DNA of 64,000 nt from NCBI RefSeq assembly GCF_003254395.2, contig NC_037652.1, forward strand, positions 9,445,001-9,509,000, given 5' to 3'. Each line of letters opens with the position of its first letter. Position 1 is the first letter of the stretch. Shown here in pieces: positions 1-11,719 of this stretch. A model generated the notes under the pieces. That model made no database searches, had not been told where the DNA came from, and worked only from the letters and a program-made list of their open reading frames with translations. The DNA is from Apis mellifera. Taxonomy: Eukaryota; Arthropoda; Insecta; Hymenoptera; Apidae. The position numbers were made by a program, and so were the translations under genes.

Positions 1-198
1 GTTATTAATAGAGTAAGGTATAAAATTGAAGTTTATGTTAGTTTCATTCGTAACGTAAGAAACACGATATTAATTAGATCGAAGAAAAATAAATCTATAT
101 TTCTATAAGATAAATAAATAAATAATAGGATATTTTTAGTAATAAAGTAATAAAGAGGAATAAAAAAAAAGTTATTATAAATGGGAACAAAATAATAC

Positions 199-2814
199 CG
201 TCTGGTTGTCTCATGTCAGGAGTGATTGATCTTAAAAAGTCATCAGGTGTCATATAAATTTCAGTACCCTCTAAACTCGATACTTTTACGGTCGCAAAGT
301 AACGAAAAATTTTATCAGGAGTCGAATATGCTCTCAGACGATTTTCATATTCTATAATCTGTAATACATGTATATTATTTAAACTTAAAAAGATATATCT
401 ATACAATATTTGTAATAAATATCTATTAATAATTACGTAGTTCGATTTTAAAATATCTTCTCTTAAATATCTTTAAATTTTTTTTAAAGCAAAAATTGCT
501 TCTAATAATAAAATTAATTTAATTTAGAAATTTATTATTGAAAATAAATGATACAGGGGTTCCTATTTTTTCTTCTAAATAATTATGTCGAGTAAGTAAA
601 TTAAATCGAATAAATAATATTCTTACGGAAGAATAAGATTCCCGAGTCAAATATATAATTTAAAAATAACGAATTAATTTTAATTTTCTTTACATATGGA
701 TATATATAATTATATTTAAATTATTAACTAATTGTTAAGAACTTTCTTCTTCATAAAGTGTTCATAAAGTTTTCATAAAGTTCTACATATTCTACATATT
801 ATATAGTTCTATATATAAAATAATATTTAATATAATAATTAATATATTTTTCAACAACTTTATGTGCCCTTTTTATTTTCATTTTATTCATAAATTTAGG
901 TAAAAGAATTAATTAGTACAAATTTTTAATATAATTCTTGCTATTTTTTATTTTTATTTTTCTTTTTTTAATATCTTCTTTTTCATAGTTAATATGGCAA
1001 TAAATATTTTTCTCCTTCTTTATTATTTATCTTTCTTCAGCTTATAAAATATTTAATTAATAGAAAATCATTAAATTATAATAATAATATATCATCTATT
1101 CTATGCCATGCAATATTTGAATACAAATGTGCGAGTATTTCATACAAACATAACTGTACATATGTAAGCTAGTGAATTTTCGAAATTGAATTTTCTATTG
1201 AAAAGAAACAGATTTCTTTTTAAGGAAATATTTTTAGAAATATAATACATAAAACAAATTTACAAATTTCAAGAATTATATAATATATTATAATGTATTA
1301 AGTCAAATTCCTTATTTCATTGAATTCTTTATTTGAAGTATGATTCAAATATCAATTGCGATTCGAATAATTAAATTTTTTATTGAATATTAATATAAAC
1401 ATTTTTCATTATACAATTTACAGTATATAATGCAATAATAATATTGATAACTCAATACAATATAATAGAAATCATTGATATAATTTACAATTTTAAGATA
1501 ATTTTAAATGTATATAAATGTATATAAATTAATCACATACATCTTTAAATAATTTCAATTCAATCATGATTTCATTATTATCTTTCATTAAATGAGATTT
1601 ATTACTAACCTTTCTATCACGAAAACCAATCCTTTCCTTTTTCTTTTTTTTCTTTTTATCCTCTTGCATTTCATCCAATTGTTCATTTTTACTTTCATCA
1701 TTTGATTCTTCATTGATAATCATTTCAGCAGCAATTACCGTAGAATAATATTTTTTCTTTATTCTGAAATAAAATTTGAAAAAAAAAGTTTATGAAATTA
1801 TTAAATAATTGAAATAATGATAATTTTTTTTGAAAACGCATTATAAATTATATATATATTATTAAATTTTTGATTAATTTTAGATTAATAATTTATTTAA
1901 TTTATGAAAATATTAATAGCTGTAAATTTATTAAACTATATTGACAAAGAATCATAAATTCTATGACTTTTATTATCTAATTTGAAAATATAAAAAAAAT
2001 TAATGAAAAACTAACATGAAAAATAATGAATGATAGTAAACAACATAGAAAAAATAATATTGTAAAGAAATGTTAATATATAATTGATGTTAATTGTAAT
2101 TAAAACAACATTATTTATATCATATATTAAAATTTATGATTAAAAATTAAAAATTAAATATGTTAAAGAAATATATATATATATTGAAAAATGATGTAAA
2201 AATGTATAGAATTATTGATATGTTAATAAATTTTTTTAAATATATTAGACAATAATTAATTTACATTTGTATTTAACTACCATTAATCTTTCAACTTATT
2301 TTTTTCTTTACAAATTGATATAATAGTAAAAAGGTAATATAATAAAAAAGTATATGGTTAAATATGTAAAATGAAATTTTTACAAGAAAATTTTTTACAA
2401 GAAAATTTTTTTAAAATTAATGAAATACATTCAAACATAAAATTAATTGTTCAAATAATAAAATAATACATATAATACATAATAATGTTTTTCTATATTT
2501 ATTGAAATTTGTTAAATCATTTAACATTAAAAATATGAGAGATGGATAACAGTTAAGAAAATATTGTTATATATTATTAAAAGAAAAACTTACCCATTCC
2601 AAACAATAAGATTGGTTATAAAACAAGAAACGATGAGTAGGAGAGAATAATTTTTTTTATTTTTCTGCTTTTTTTGTGATAAATATGTTAGATTGTTTGC
2701 AACTGAATGTCGTAGATAATTATTATTATTACCAATTAACAAAAATTTATATGATTGATTAATATTTTTTCCTAAAATGTTTTGTCGTAAAATAAACCTA
2801 ACCTTGGAAAACAT
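199..2814 (-). CDS. MICU1: Mitochondrial calcium uptake protein 1 (MICU1), N-terminal part, cut by the left edge
   Basis: MICU1 is the EF-hand gatekeeper of the mitochondrial calcium uniporter, in the intermembrane space. Three coding exons are visible: 2594-2814, 1610-1763 and 199-358; the EF-hand exons would lie left of base 1. The ATG (complement of 2812-2814) opens a basic, Asn-rich leader, then a hydrophobic segment at about residues 56-72 (NYSLLLIVSCFITNLIVW), fitting a mitochondrial import signal with a membrane anchor. Residues 110-125 read DKKKKKKKERIGFRDRK (from 109), matching the family's polybasic stretch and GFRDRK motif, which in human MICU1 is linked to EMRE binding. Exon three gives EYENRLRAYSTPDKIFRYFA and MTPDDFLRSITP, near-diagnostic MICU1 text. 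Donors are GG|GTAAGT, AAG|GTTAGT and G|GTATTA; frame is kept through both joins. The visible part is about 178 residues. Family identity is very secure; the start is likely but not proven by transcript data. Confidence 0.93.
359..1609 (-). other. MICU1 intron
   Basis: AT-rich intron between the MICU1 exon ending at 1610 and the exon starting at 358 (minus strand). It holds T- and A-rich runs and no reading frame that looks like protein. The other MICU1 intron, 1764-2593, is similar and also empty. Confidence 0.8.
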
Positions 2815-3730
2815 ATTATCTGAAAAATATTTTTTTTAATTTAGATATATATAAAAATACATTGACACTCGAATTCTAATTTCATAATAGATTTTAATTT
2901 TATAACATTAATTTTTACTCATACTTTTTTATGAATATATTTTTCTAATAATAATTTATATTAATATGTTCACATTTTTTTACTGTAAGAACTTTATAAT
3001 AAAAAAAATGCATAATACACTAATAAGAAATATAATAACGTTCTTCTTTAAGTGTGTTTATCAAAACTTTAAAAAAAAATTATCTTATTTAATCAAAATA
3101 ACAGTTGTATACAAAATAAGATATAGATCTTACGCTATAGCTATATATATGTATATATACGCTATATATACGCTATAGTCGATAGTCAATATTATTATCG
3201 CGACTCAATTAAATTATATGCTTCATAAACAGCCAATGTTTTCTTGTTAACAATTTATTAACAAAGCTTAATAAAAGTTTTTGCAAAGGAAAATATTGTT
3301 TGAAATTATCTTAAGAATTTCTAGTTTATAAATGTTACGAAATTTTTGTGACACGTTATATATATATATGTTTATATATATATAAATAATAATAAAATGA
3401 AAGCTTAAAAAAATTTTGTTATAATTTAACAAAAAATTTTTATAAATTAATTTTATAAAAGAAAAATATTGTTTATGAATTTTATCTCTTGATTTTTTGA
3501 AAGAAACATTTCTTTTAAAAACTGATATAATTTAATATATATAATTTACATCCCCAAAAAAGAATATAGAAACATTTATTAATATTATTATATTTTCAAA
3601 TTTAATATTTCTGCATTTTTTTCATTTTGAAAATTTATAAAACAAAACAAAAATTATCATAAAATAAAATTATTAAAACATTTTTTATCAATTTTAATAT
3701 AAAATATAATATAAAATATTATTTCCGTAT
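2815..3730. other. Intergenic, MICU1 5' side to U2 snRNA
   Basis: About 0.9 kb of AT-rich DNA between the MICU1 start codon (minus) and the U2 promoter (plus), so the two genes are head to head. It should hold the MICU1 5' UTR and promoter, but I recognise no specific element. A small plus-strand ORF at 2966-3178 is a low-complexity chance ORF. Confidence 0.6.
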
Positions 3731-3734
3731 TCTA

Positions 3735-3748
3735 TCACTAGAGGGCAA
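3735..3748 (+). promoter_or_regulatory. CTCF-like motif upstream of U2
   Basis: TCACTAGAGGGCAA fits 12 of 14 positions of the vertebrate CTCF core consensus (CCASYAGRGGGCRS). It sits about 75 bp upstream of the U2 start, in unusually GC-rich text for this window. CTCF is conserved in many insects, but binding here is inference from a single short match. Confidence 0.3.
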
Positions 3749-3754
3749 ATTAAC

Positions 3755-3798
3755 TTGCATGCCTCTCGCAAGTAAAATTCTTCAAAAAGAATATAAAA
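3755..3798 (+). promoter_or_regulatory. Probable U2 snRNA promoter region (PSEA position and A/T element)
   Basis: Insect Pol II snRNA genes carry a PSEA about 60 to 40 bp upstream of the start and a second short element about 30 bp upstream. Here the -68 to -43 stretch contains a distinctive GC-richer block (GCATGCCTCTCGCAAGTA) and the -32 to -25 stretch is ATATAAAA. The position fits; I cannot match the block to a bee PSEA consensus, so the assignment rests on spacing. Confidence 0.4.
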
Positions 3799-3822
3799 AT
3801 ATAATGAAAGGTGGTTGACAAT

Positions 3823-4012
3823 ATCGCTTCTCGGCCTTTTGGCTAAGATCAAAGTGTAGTATCTGTTCTTATCAGCTTAATATCTGATATACTCTCTAGT
3901 GAGAGTTAAAAATATTATACTGATTTTTGAAACGTGGTGGAAGTTTTAGAGCTTGCTCTACTTCTGCCGTGAGTCGGCATGACATTGCAGATTTGTCGTG
4001 TTTCGGCTCAAT
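3823..4012 (+). ncRNA. U2 spliceosomal snRNA
   Basis: U2 snRNA is the RNA core of the U2 snRNP, which pairs with the intron branch point. The gene begins ATCGCTTCTCGGCCTTTTGG, the universal U2 5' end with stem-loop I. The branch-site recognition sequence GTAGTA is at 3856-3861, preceded by GATCAAAGT, the insect form with an extra A. A hairpin ACTCTC/GAGAGT (3891-3906) follows, then the Sm site ATTTTTGA at 3923-3930, stem III with GAGCTTGCTC, and stem-loop IV (CATGACA ... TGTCGTG, about 3978-4000), where U2B''/U2A' bind. The end is placed after GGCTCAATC, giving 190 nt, the usual size. The 3' half is diverged in sequence but keeps pairing, so this looks functional rather than a pseudogene. A TTTAAAAGTCCAAAA stretch just downstream could be the 3' box. 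Confidence 0.95.
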
Positions 4013-4029
4013 CTTATTTAAAAGTCCAA

Positions 4030-7000
4030 AATTAGTCATTTTTTTTGTTACAGTATATGTACGTACACATTACAGTTTGATTTTTAAATAAAGAAACCCA
4101 AATGGGTGTACATAGAGGTTAAAAAAATGATAATTAAATTGGATAAAAGCAATAAAAAAACATGTATCTATATCACACATATTTTTTTGCGATAAGAATC
4201 TTAAAAATCTCTTTATCCTTAACTATTTAACGAAATTAAAATTATCTCATTTGACGAAATTCTTTCTAATCTAAAATTAGGCTATAGAAAAAGATATAAA
4301 TGTTTAAGAAAACCCATTGTTTTTTTATTTTTATGTATCTCCTGCATAAAATATATTTTAATTGTGTTAAAATTTATTTCATTCGTGTCAGTCATAAAAC
4401 ATTTTATTTATTTAATTCATAGGGTAAATACATAAATAAATAAATAGAATAAGTGGAACTAATTGAACGAAATGATATAACAAGATAATTTAATGCTTCT
4501 CTTTTTAAATTTACTATAAATTAATTCATAATTTTTGACAGAATCTAAATATAAATGCCAAGGATTTAATATCAGTTGGATGTCTTAATAGTTCCCAAAT
4601 TACGAATAAATATATATGAATTACATATGCATACATAACAGATTATATTCGCAGAAAATTTATTCTACAATTTTTTCAACAATAAATTATATGTATATAT
4701 GTATGCATGCATATACTTATGCACAGAGTGTAATATATATATATATATATATTATTACGAATAATAAAGTAATAAATGATATATAATAAAGTAGTTTAGG
4801 AAAAGATATATAATGAAAAGAAATATATTTCAGAATTTTTTAATTCTGAAATAAGTAATCCACTCTGTAACATATATATATGTATGTATATGCGCATACG
4901 TACAACATATTACAGATGATGTATTATACTACACATACATAATACATACAGGTGCAGACATTTAAAACAAGTCATCTTTCTTTGAAGATAAATATTATAA
5001 TATTTATAAAAATAAAACAATGTTTCAAATAAAGATTGCTTGATATGGAATAATATACGGAAGAAACATTTTATTTATATATATTAAAAATTATTAGACA
5101 TTTCAATATTATGATTAATTTTTACAGCAATATGTAAAAATATATCTTTATTTTTATTTATTTTTAATATTTAAAGCTGAATTATATAAATATAAATTTT
5201 GAAAATTGAAGAAAATAAATATATTCGTAATAAAATATCAATCACCAAAATACAATATATTAATTTTTTTCATTAATATTTCATAATCATTATATTTTTT
5301 ATTTAAATACTTTAATTAAATAAACTAAAGCATTATATATATAAAATTCATTTTACAATTATATGATATGAAATGATATGATAATCTACAGTTACATGTG
5401 GTATAAATATGGAAATATGAACGTTTTATTATAGTAGAATATAGTAGGCTCGAATTACTTCTTAAAAAATTATGAACAAAACATATTATTAAGTAATACT
5501 GGTCTCCATATCAAACAATTTTCATGATTAAAAATATGTTTTTATTTTTTCAAAATTTAAATATTTTAGTGATCTGTTTTAATTGCCTTATCTGCATGAT
5601 ATAAATTTTATTATTTGCTATTTCATAATACATTGCATAAATATTTACAGATATAATATTCTGATTCTGAGAAGACAAAGCAAAAGGGATAATTGATATT
5701 TATAATATTTTTAATTTTAATTATAAATGAAGCAAGATTTAACATTTTCTGAGATTTATTATTAGATTAAATATATCAGGGTGTTGTAAAATTAATGCAA
5801 TTTATATACTTTTAAATGAATAATACGTATATATAAATCTATATGTAAACTAAAAGATAACTTTTTACTTAATACTAACAACTTTTTTTTAAAAATATTT
5901 CAGTAACTTTTCCATAAAGGTAAGTACATTATACGATTAATAGTAAATATTATTCTTACATAGAAAAATTGTTAAAAATTACAACTAACATACGATTTCT
6001 ATTTTATATTTGTAAAACAAATTAGAAGAATAAATATATTAAATGCAAAAATGAATTATTCTGTAAAAGCTAAAATAAATTTTTATATAATAATGTTGTA
6101 ATTTTTTACGTATGTATATATTGCGCGCGCGCGCGCGCATGTAAAAGAGAAAATGCGCATATGAAGCAATTTATGTAATACAACAAGATAGTAAAAACTA
6201 CTAAAATATTTGTTTATATTTTATGTAAATATATATTATAACAACACAATAACAACACATAAAATGCGTACATTTCTTAATATATATTAAATATATATTA
6301 ATATTAAAGTATTATTAAAAGTAATTTATCTCCATATTTAATTTTTATTTTATATTATCTTTAAATAAAAGAATTTAATTAAAAAAAACAAATAATAAAT
6401 TAAAATTCATATGTTTTTAAAGTCATGATAAAATTAAATTCGTTGTGTAGTTTTATTTATTCCAATAATTTATCAATTTATTTTAATATTATGTGTTATA
6501 AATTATTCTAATCAATTATATTATCTTAATAAAAATACATACAGTATAGCACTTAAATTAACTTTCAAACATGATGATTATTGATATCGAATCTGTAAGT
6601 TCTTTTACTATAATAAATATCAATCAAAATAAATATTATGATATTGTGCATTAATTTCACATCATCCTAACAAATATTGGAAGTTTCATTTTGTGGCAAA
6701 TCCATTTTCGATATATACATGTTTCATAAAATATAATAATTATTATTAGAAATAAATATATGTATATCTATTAAAATAAGAAGCAGTTAGATAAACTTAT
6801 AACTGTACAAATTATTAATAGTTCTTTCTTTCTTCATATCATTATCATATTAATTACAATATACATATGATAATTAATATGATTAATTAACAGAGAAAAA
6901 TCTAATAACTTTAAGCCATTTTTATTTACGCACACGTGTATAATTTTTTATGTATTCCATGCATTAACAAAATGTGATTTTTATCATTAAATATTTATTT

Positions 7001-7670
7001 TAATTTTGAGAATAATTGAAAATCTGTGAATGAGATATTTATATATCGAGACCCTTATTCTTTCTTTTTCTTTATTACTTATCTATTCGCAAAATCGGGG
7101 TGGATTTGTATACATATACTAATATCATTTTTTCTTGTAATTTTTAATAAATTTTTATAAAAAAATTTATTTTAAATTTTTATTTTTTCAAAAATAATAT
7201 GTTTATATAAAAATTTAAAATATTTTTTATTAACATTTGCTTCTAATATTCATTTTATTTAACTTTTTTTTCAATTGTTTTTTTTTTCTTTAATTTCTAA
7301 TCCGACATGTATCCATTAAATTTTTTCAAAATTTAAAGAACTATAGAAATTTGTATTATCATTTTATGTTATGTTTTATATATACATACATATATATTAA
7401 AAATAAATTACTGAAACATTTAAATTCAAATATTTCATTATTTCATATTAAAAAAATTATCAAGATAATTAAAAATTGATTTGAAACTTAATTCATTATT
7501 CATCAATTAACAATAATTAATAAGAAAATGAATGAAAAATACGTTTGCAAAAAACTTTTTCAATAAAAATCTTTTTGATATCTAGCATACTATTCATATG
7601 TGAAAATCCACCCCGTAAAAAGTTACATAACAAATTGTCTAACATAATGTAGCATATCTTTATCGTTCGG
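4030..7670. other. Intergenic AT-rich region with simple repeats
   Basis: No protein-coding signal on either strand. It holds a (TA)n tract near 4734-4752, GTATATGC-type repeats near 4690-4720 and 4870-4900, a (GC)8 run at 6123-6138, and many A/T homopolymers. If Csp uses the candidate exon at 7674-7741, the part just left of 7674 would be Csp 3' UTR. Nothing else recognised. Confidence 0.6.
6123..6138. repeat. (GC)8 dinucleotide repeat
   Basis: Sixteen bases of perfect alternating GC, bracketed by AT-rich sequence. Alternating GC is the classic Z-DNA-forming sequence and is the only such run in the window. Confidence 0.9.
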
Positions 7671-7673
7671 TGA

Positions 7674-7741
7674 CTACCATTTTGTTGCACTCGAGCTAGT
7701 AGTACCAACATTTGCTCCAATGAAAGGATTTGTAGAGGCGG
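7674..7741 (-). CDS. Candidate alternative last coding exon, possibly an alternative Csp C-terminus
   Basis: Unassigned exon-like segment. On the minus strand an acceptor (TTTGTTCGATACAG, AG = complement of 7742-7743) is followed in phase 1 by 21 residues and a TAG stop (complement of 7674-7676): ASTNPFIGANVGTTSSSATKW. The block is clearly less AT-rich than its surroundings. From memory, Drosophila Csp carries an NPFTGAPV-like segment near its C-terminus, and no such segment is encoded by the Csp terminal exon at 11720-11899. The frame would fit a splice from a phase-1 site in that exon (for example ACTG|GTATTA), but that donor is weak. Read in phase 0 instead, the same exon stays open to 7517. 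It could be an unrelated gene's exon or a chance block; treat as a candidate. Confidence 0.33.
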
Positions 7742-8209
7742 CTGTATCGAACAAATAAATTGTATATAGTAATTATATAATATATCTAATTAATATATTA
7801 GTATTTAAATATATAATTAAAGATATAAAAAAAATTAATCGTGCATTAACATACTTGAAATGTAGATAATATATTTCAAAAATATACACAATTAAAATAC
7901 GATCTATTCTATAGATTGTTTTTTTTTTTGAGTTATTTGATCGAAGATATTTCACAAAAATTGTTCTTATTGATAAATAAAATTTTACAACTTTAATAAA
8001 TATATTTTACTATTATCTAATTAAAAATAAAGATTAAATATGTAATGGTAAAATTGTTAAAAAATATTGTTTGAATCTTATAAAAATAGAAAATATTTGC
8101 CTAATTTTAAATATTAAAATAACATCTTATGATAAAATTTTTAAATTTTGTGTAATTTGAATATGTATATTCTTAAAAACGAAATAATATATATATATAT
8201 ATATATATA

Positions 8210-8237
8210 TACCGTACCATATATATATGGTACGGTA
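8210..8237. repeat. 28-bp perfect palindrome
   Basis: TACCGTACCATA and its reverse complement flank a central TATA, making a perfect 28-bp palindrome directly after a (TA)n tract (about 8187-8210). It could extrude as a cruciform, or fold as an RNA hairpin. No transposon ends or target duplications are visible around it. Confidence 0.85.
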
Positions 8238-9300
8238 AAAAATAAAATAAATAAAATATTAACTTTTCTTATTATACAAATGTTATCGAAGCAAAAAGTG
8301 CACATAATTTTATAATCAAGTATATGGATAGGTATATAGATATAGTAAATTGATTTATTTTTAAATAAATTATACAAATTGTGTTCGATCTTCATATCAA
8401 TAAAATTTAAGAAAAAAAACTTTTATGCCAAATCTTCTTCATTTCTAGAGAGAAATTGAAATACAATGATACAAATGAAATTGCACTATAAAATCTCACA
8501 AGTGAGATATAAATACGATATTGAAATCGATATTGAAATTAAAATATCATTGGCACGATTATTATTTTATCTTAAAATATTTTAGAAAAGGCAAAAATAA
8601 GGAAAAATGATTATAAATTAAAATTTTTATTACATGATTCTTTTAAGAAAACTAAAATAACGGAGCTAAAAATAAAAATCATCATTTAAAGATTAATTAA
8701 AAAATTATGATGAATTTATAAAAAGACTGTTAAATATATTAGAATTGTTAAATATTGTTTTGTAACGATTTCTTTTCTTTATTGAAAATTATTTTCCACT
8801 CCAATTATTTCTTAAAATTTATCGAAATCAATAGATTAAGTATTTGTTCTATGTTTAAAAATAATTATCGAAAATAAATCAAGTGAATCAATAAATCATC
8901 GAAATAAGAAAAAAGTAACAATAATACAAATTTTTCTATCGATCACTTTATAGAATTTGAGATCATCTTATCTATAATACAATTATATATAATTACAAGA
9001 AAATACTTATAATTTAATTTTCATACAATTTCACTTAGTTTGCCATTAATAGAACAAGTAAAATTTTACAATTATTTTTAAAGTGAAAATATATTTTTAC
9101 ATTAAAATGATTTATCAAATCGAATCTAAACACAAAAATTTACTTATAAAATTTTTTGCAAACAATTTTTGTATTATTTTATACGTTAAATCTTTAAACC
9201 ACATATATGATATAAACTAAATATACTATATATATATATAGCGTTTAACAAGGAAGAAATAAAAATGCGATACAACAGATAAAAAATAATAATATAAATT

Positions 9301-9372
9301 TATGTGCATATATATACGTATATATATGTATATATATGTATATATATACATATATATACATATACATATACA
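9301..9372. repeat. Palindromic TATG/CATA microsatellite
   Basis: Blocks of TATATATGTA on the left are mirrored by TACATATATA on the right around a TATATA centre, so the tract is self-complementary over several tens of bases. It is a compound simple repeat likely to form a cruciform and to vary in length. Confidence 0.8.
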
Positions 9373-11719
9373 TTAAACGGCGACAGCAAAAGGCAAAAGA
9401 TTAGGAAATCTGATATTTTTTCTTTTTCTATTTTAAATGACTAATTGCTCCATTTTTTTGAAGGATAAAATCTTTCGTTTGAATATCAATGTTGACATAT
9501 GAAAAGAAACATTTAAAACATTTTGGAACTGAATAACTATTTATAATAAATTTTACCATAATTATTTAGTAAAGAAAAAGTAATGCAGCAACTATTTACA
9601 TAAAATTATCCTTAAATTTTTACAATTATTATTCAATGCACGTAAGCGCACACAATAATTATAATATACATTTTTACATGGCTTTATATTACTAATACTT
9701 TAAATAAGCATATTTGTATTATTGGTAATATTAAGTATAGACAAGAATTCTATGCGGCTAGTTTTATCTATTTTTTTCAAGAAAATTAAAGCAAATATAC
9801 AAACTAAATAAATATGAATGAAAAGAAAATATATTTCGCGTGAAACGGAAAGTTCGATTAAAATATTTAAAAGACAGAAAAAATTCATCTTACATCTCAG
9901 TTGTTCAAGATTTTATGAACTTGTCATATAAAGAAAAAAAAAAAAATATTTTTCTCGCAAAAGCACAAAATTCTTAATTCCTATACTTAAATGCAATAAT
10001 ATGTATATGTAAAATGAAATATTTAAAAACTAAAAAAAATAATTACTGGAATAATTATTAGAATGTATAACACAATTGTATTATTTATCGCCAAATAAAA
10101 ATGCATGATATGTTTACGAAAGCACATAATACTTTAATTTTTATAATTCTATTATTGTTTTAAAATAATGTTCTCCGAAACTGATATTAATAATACTGAA
10201 TAAAGTAACAAATATTTAATAAAAGAAAATGTATAATGAAAATTAAATGTGTAATAAGTTAAATGTCTTATATATGTAAAAATTTAAATTTGCATTATAA
10301 AATATCTACCTGAGAAAAGAAAGTAAGATAATTTTGATTGAAAAAAAAAAAAAAAATAATAATTTTTGGTTTTATAATTGATTGAAAATCGATATAATAT
10401 AACGTATCAAATTAGATACTATGAAGAAAAAACAAAAAATAGAAAATGTTCAAGTATAATAACTTATTTGAAAATTTAAATTTTTCATAGAGCTGTCAAA
10501 AAATTTTTTATCCTTCTATTCTATTTGTATCATATTTTATATGGCAAATAGAGAAAAAAATCTTTAGCTTTTTTATAAGATAATGGAAATATTTAGATAA
10601 TTTAATTTTAATAAAATTTATAATTTATCATATAAAAAAGATAAAAAAATATGCAAAGCGTTCCTCTTCCGATCATATCTTTTCCCTTATTTTTCCCTTT
10701 CATATTATGTAATTTTTGTCAAAAAATTCGAAATGTAATTTCTTATATAAAACTCTCATTTTTTTCTTCATTACCCTTTCATATTAATTAACGAGTATAA
10801 TTGTTACATTTAGAACATCTATTTTTTATATATAATTATATTTATTATATATATTATAAAAAAGAAAAAAGATTTTGTATTTTTTTAAAACAAAAATTAC
10901 AATCGCTCTTCATTAAACTAATATTATAATTTCCTTTCTCTCTTAAAGTTTTTTCTACTAATAACTAATAACTATTTTCAGATCATATTATTAGATTGTA
11001 TCATCAGACCAAAAGTCAAATATTGATAAAATTTAGAAAAATCATTGGTCTATCGTATCGTATATTAAAATGGCGAATTAATATTCCGATAAAACAATTC
11101 AAGGATGGAAATTTATTTTATCGTAGATGAAAAAAATTTATATTTATTCGAATAAGCGACTGTTGAAAATTAAAATTCCAATATAAATCCAATATCAGTT
11201 TCGGATTTTAATTAATATAAAAAGTTTTTATGGTATTTCGGTAATTATATTCACCAATTTATAAAATTTTATAAATTTTGAAATTTTATTAACAATTATC
11301 ACGAAATACAATCCTACGTTTACTTTCTATATAAATTCTATATAAATTGTTTTGGTTAAAAATTTTGCTTTATTATTAAAGTGTTTCAAGCTTAATTTCA
11401 AATGATGTAAATAACCTATAATTTAAAAGTCTGATATTAAAAAATTCAAAATATAAATTTACGTTAGCGTCGAAAGATTCATAATATAATATAAAAATTT
11501 GTGCAAATCTCATAACTACATTAATTAAATTATGAATTGAAGCAATATTTTATACAATTAATACATCGTTTATATTGCATATTACATATATCATAATATG
11601 CTTCACTATTATAAGCATGAAAATAATAAAAGAAAAGGCAAAAAGAGAAAAAGTACTTAAATAGAGCTACAACTGAATAAAAAAACAATTACGACCTGAT
11701 AAATAACGTGCATTAATAT

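Larger units (their letters stand above)
7742..11719. other. Region downstream of the Csp terminal exon
   Basis: AT-rich stretch that would hold the Csp 3' UTR and, if the 7.7 kb exon is used, an alternative intron. It includes the 8210-8237 palindrome and the GTATATAT/ATATATAC inverted repeat at 9301-9372. Several short ORFs here (for example 7773-7955, 8141-8395, 9700-9888 on the minus strand) are low-complexity and not credible genes. Confidence 0.55.

Noticed and set aside
2966..3178. Plus-strand ORF upstream of U2
   Set aside because: The translation is mostly Phe/Tyr/Ile/Lys from A/T repeats and ends in a TA microsatellite; no motif.
7517..7741. Mariner or other transposon fragment around the 7.6 kb block
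   Set aside because: No transposase motif, no convincing terminal repeats beyond one 12-bp inverted word, and no target-site duplication seen.
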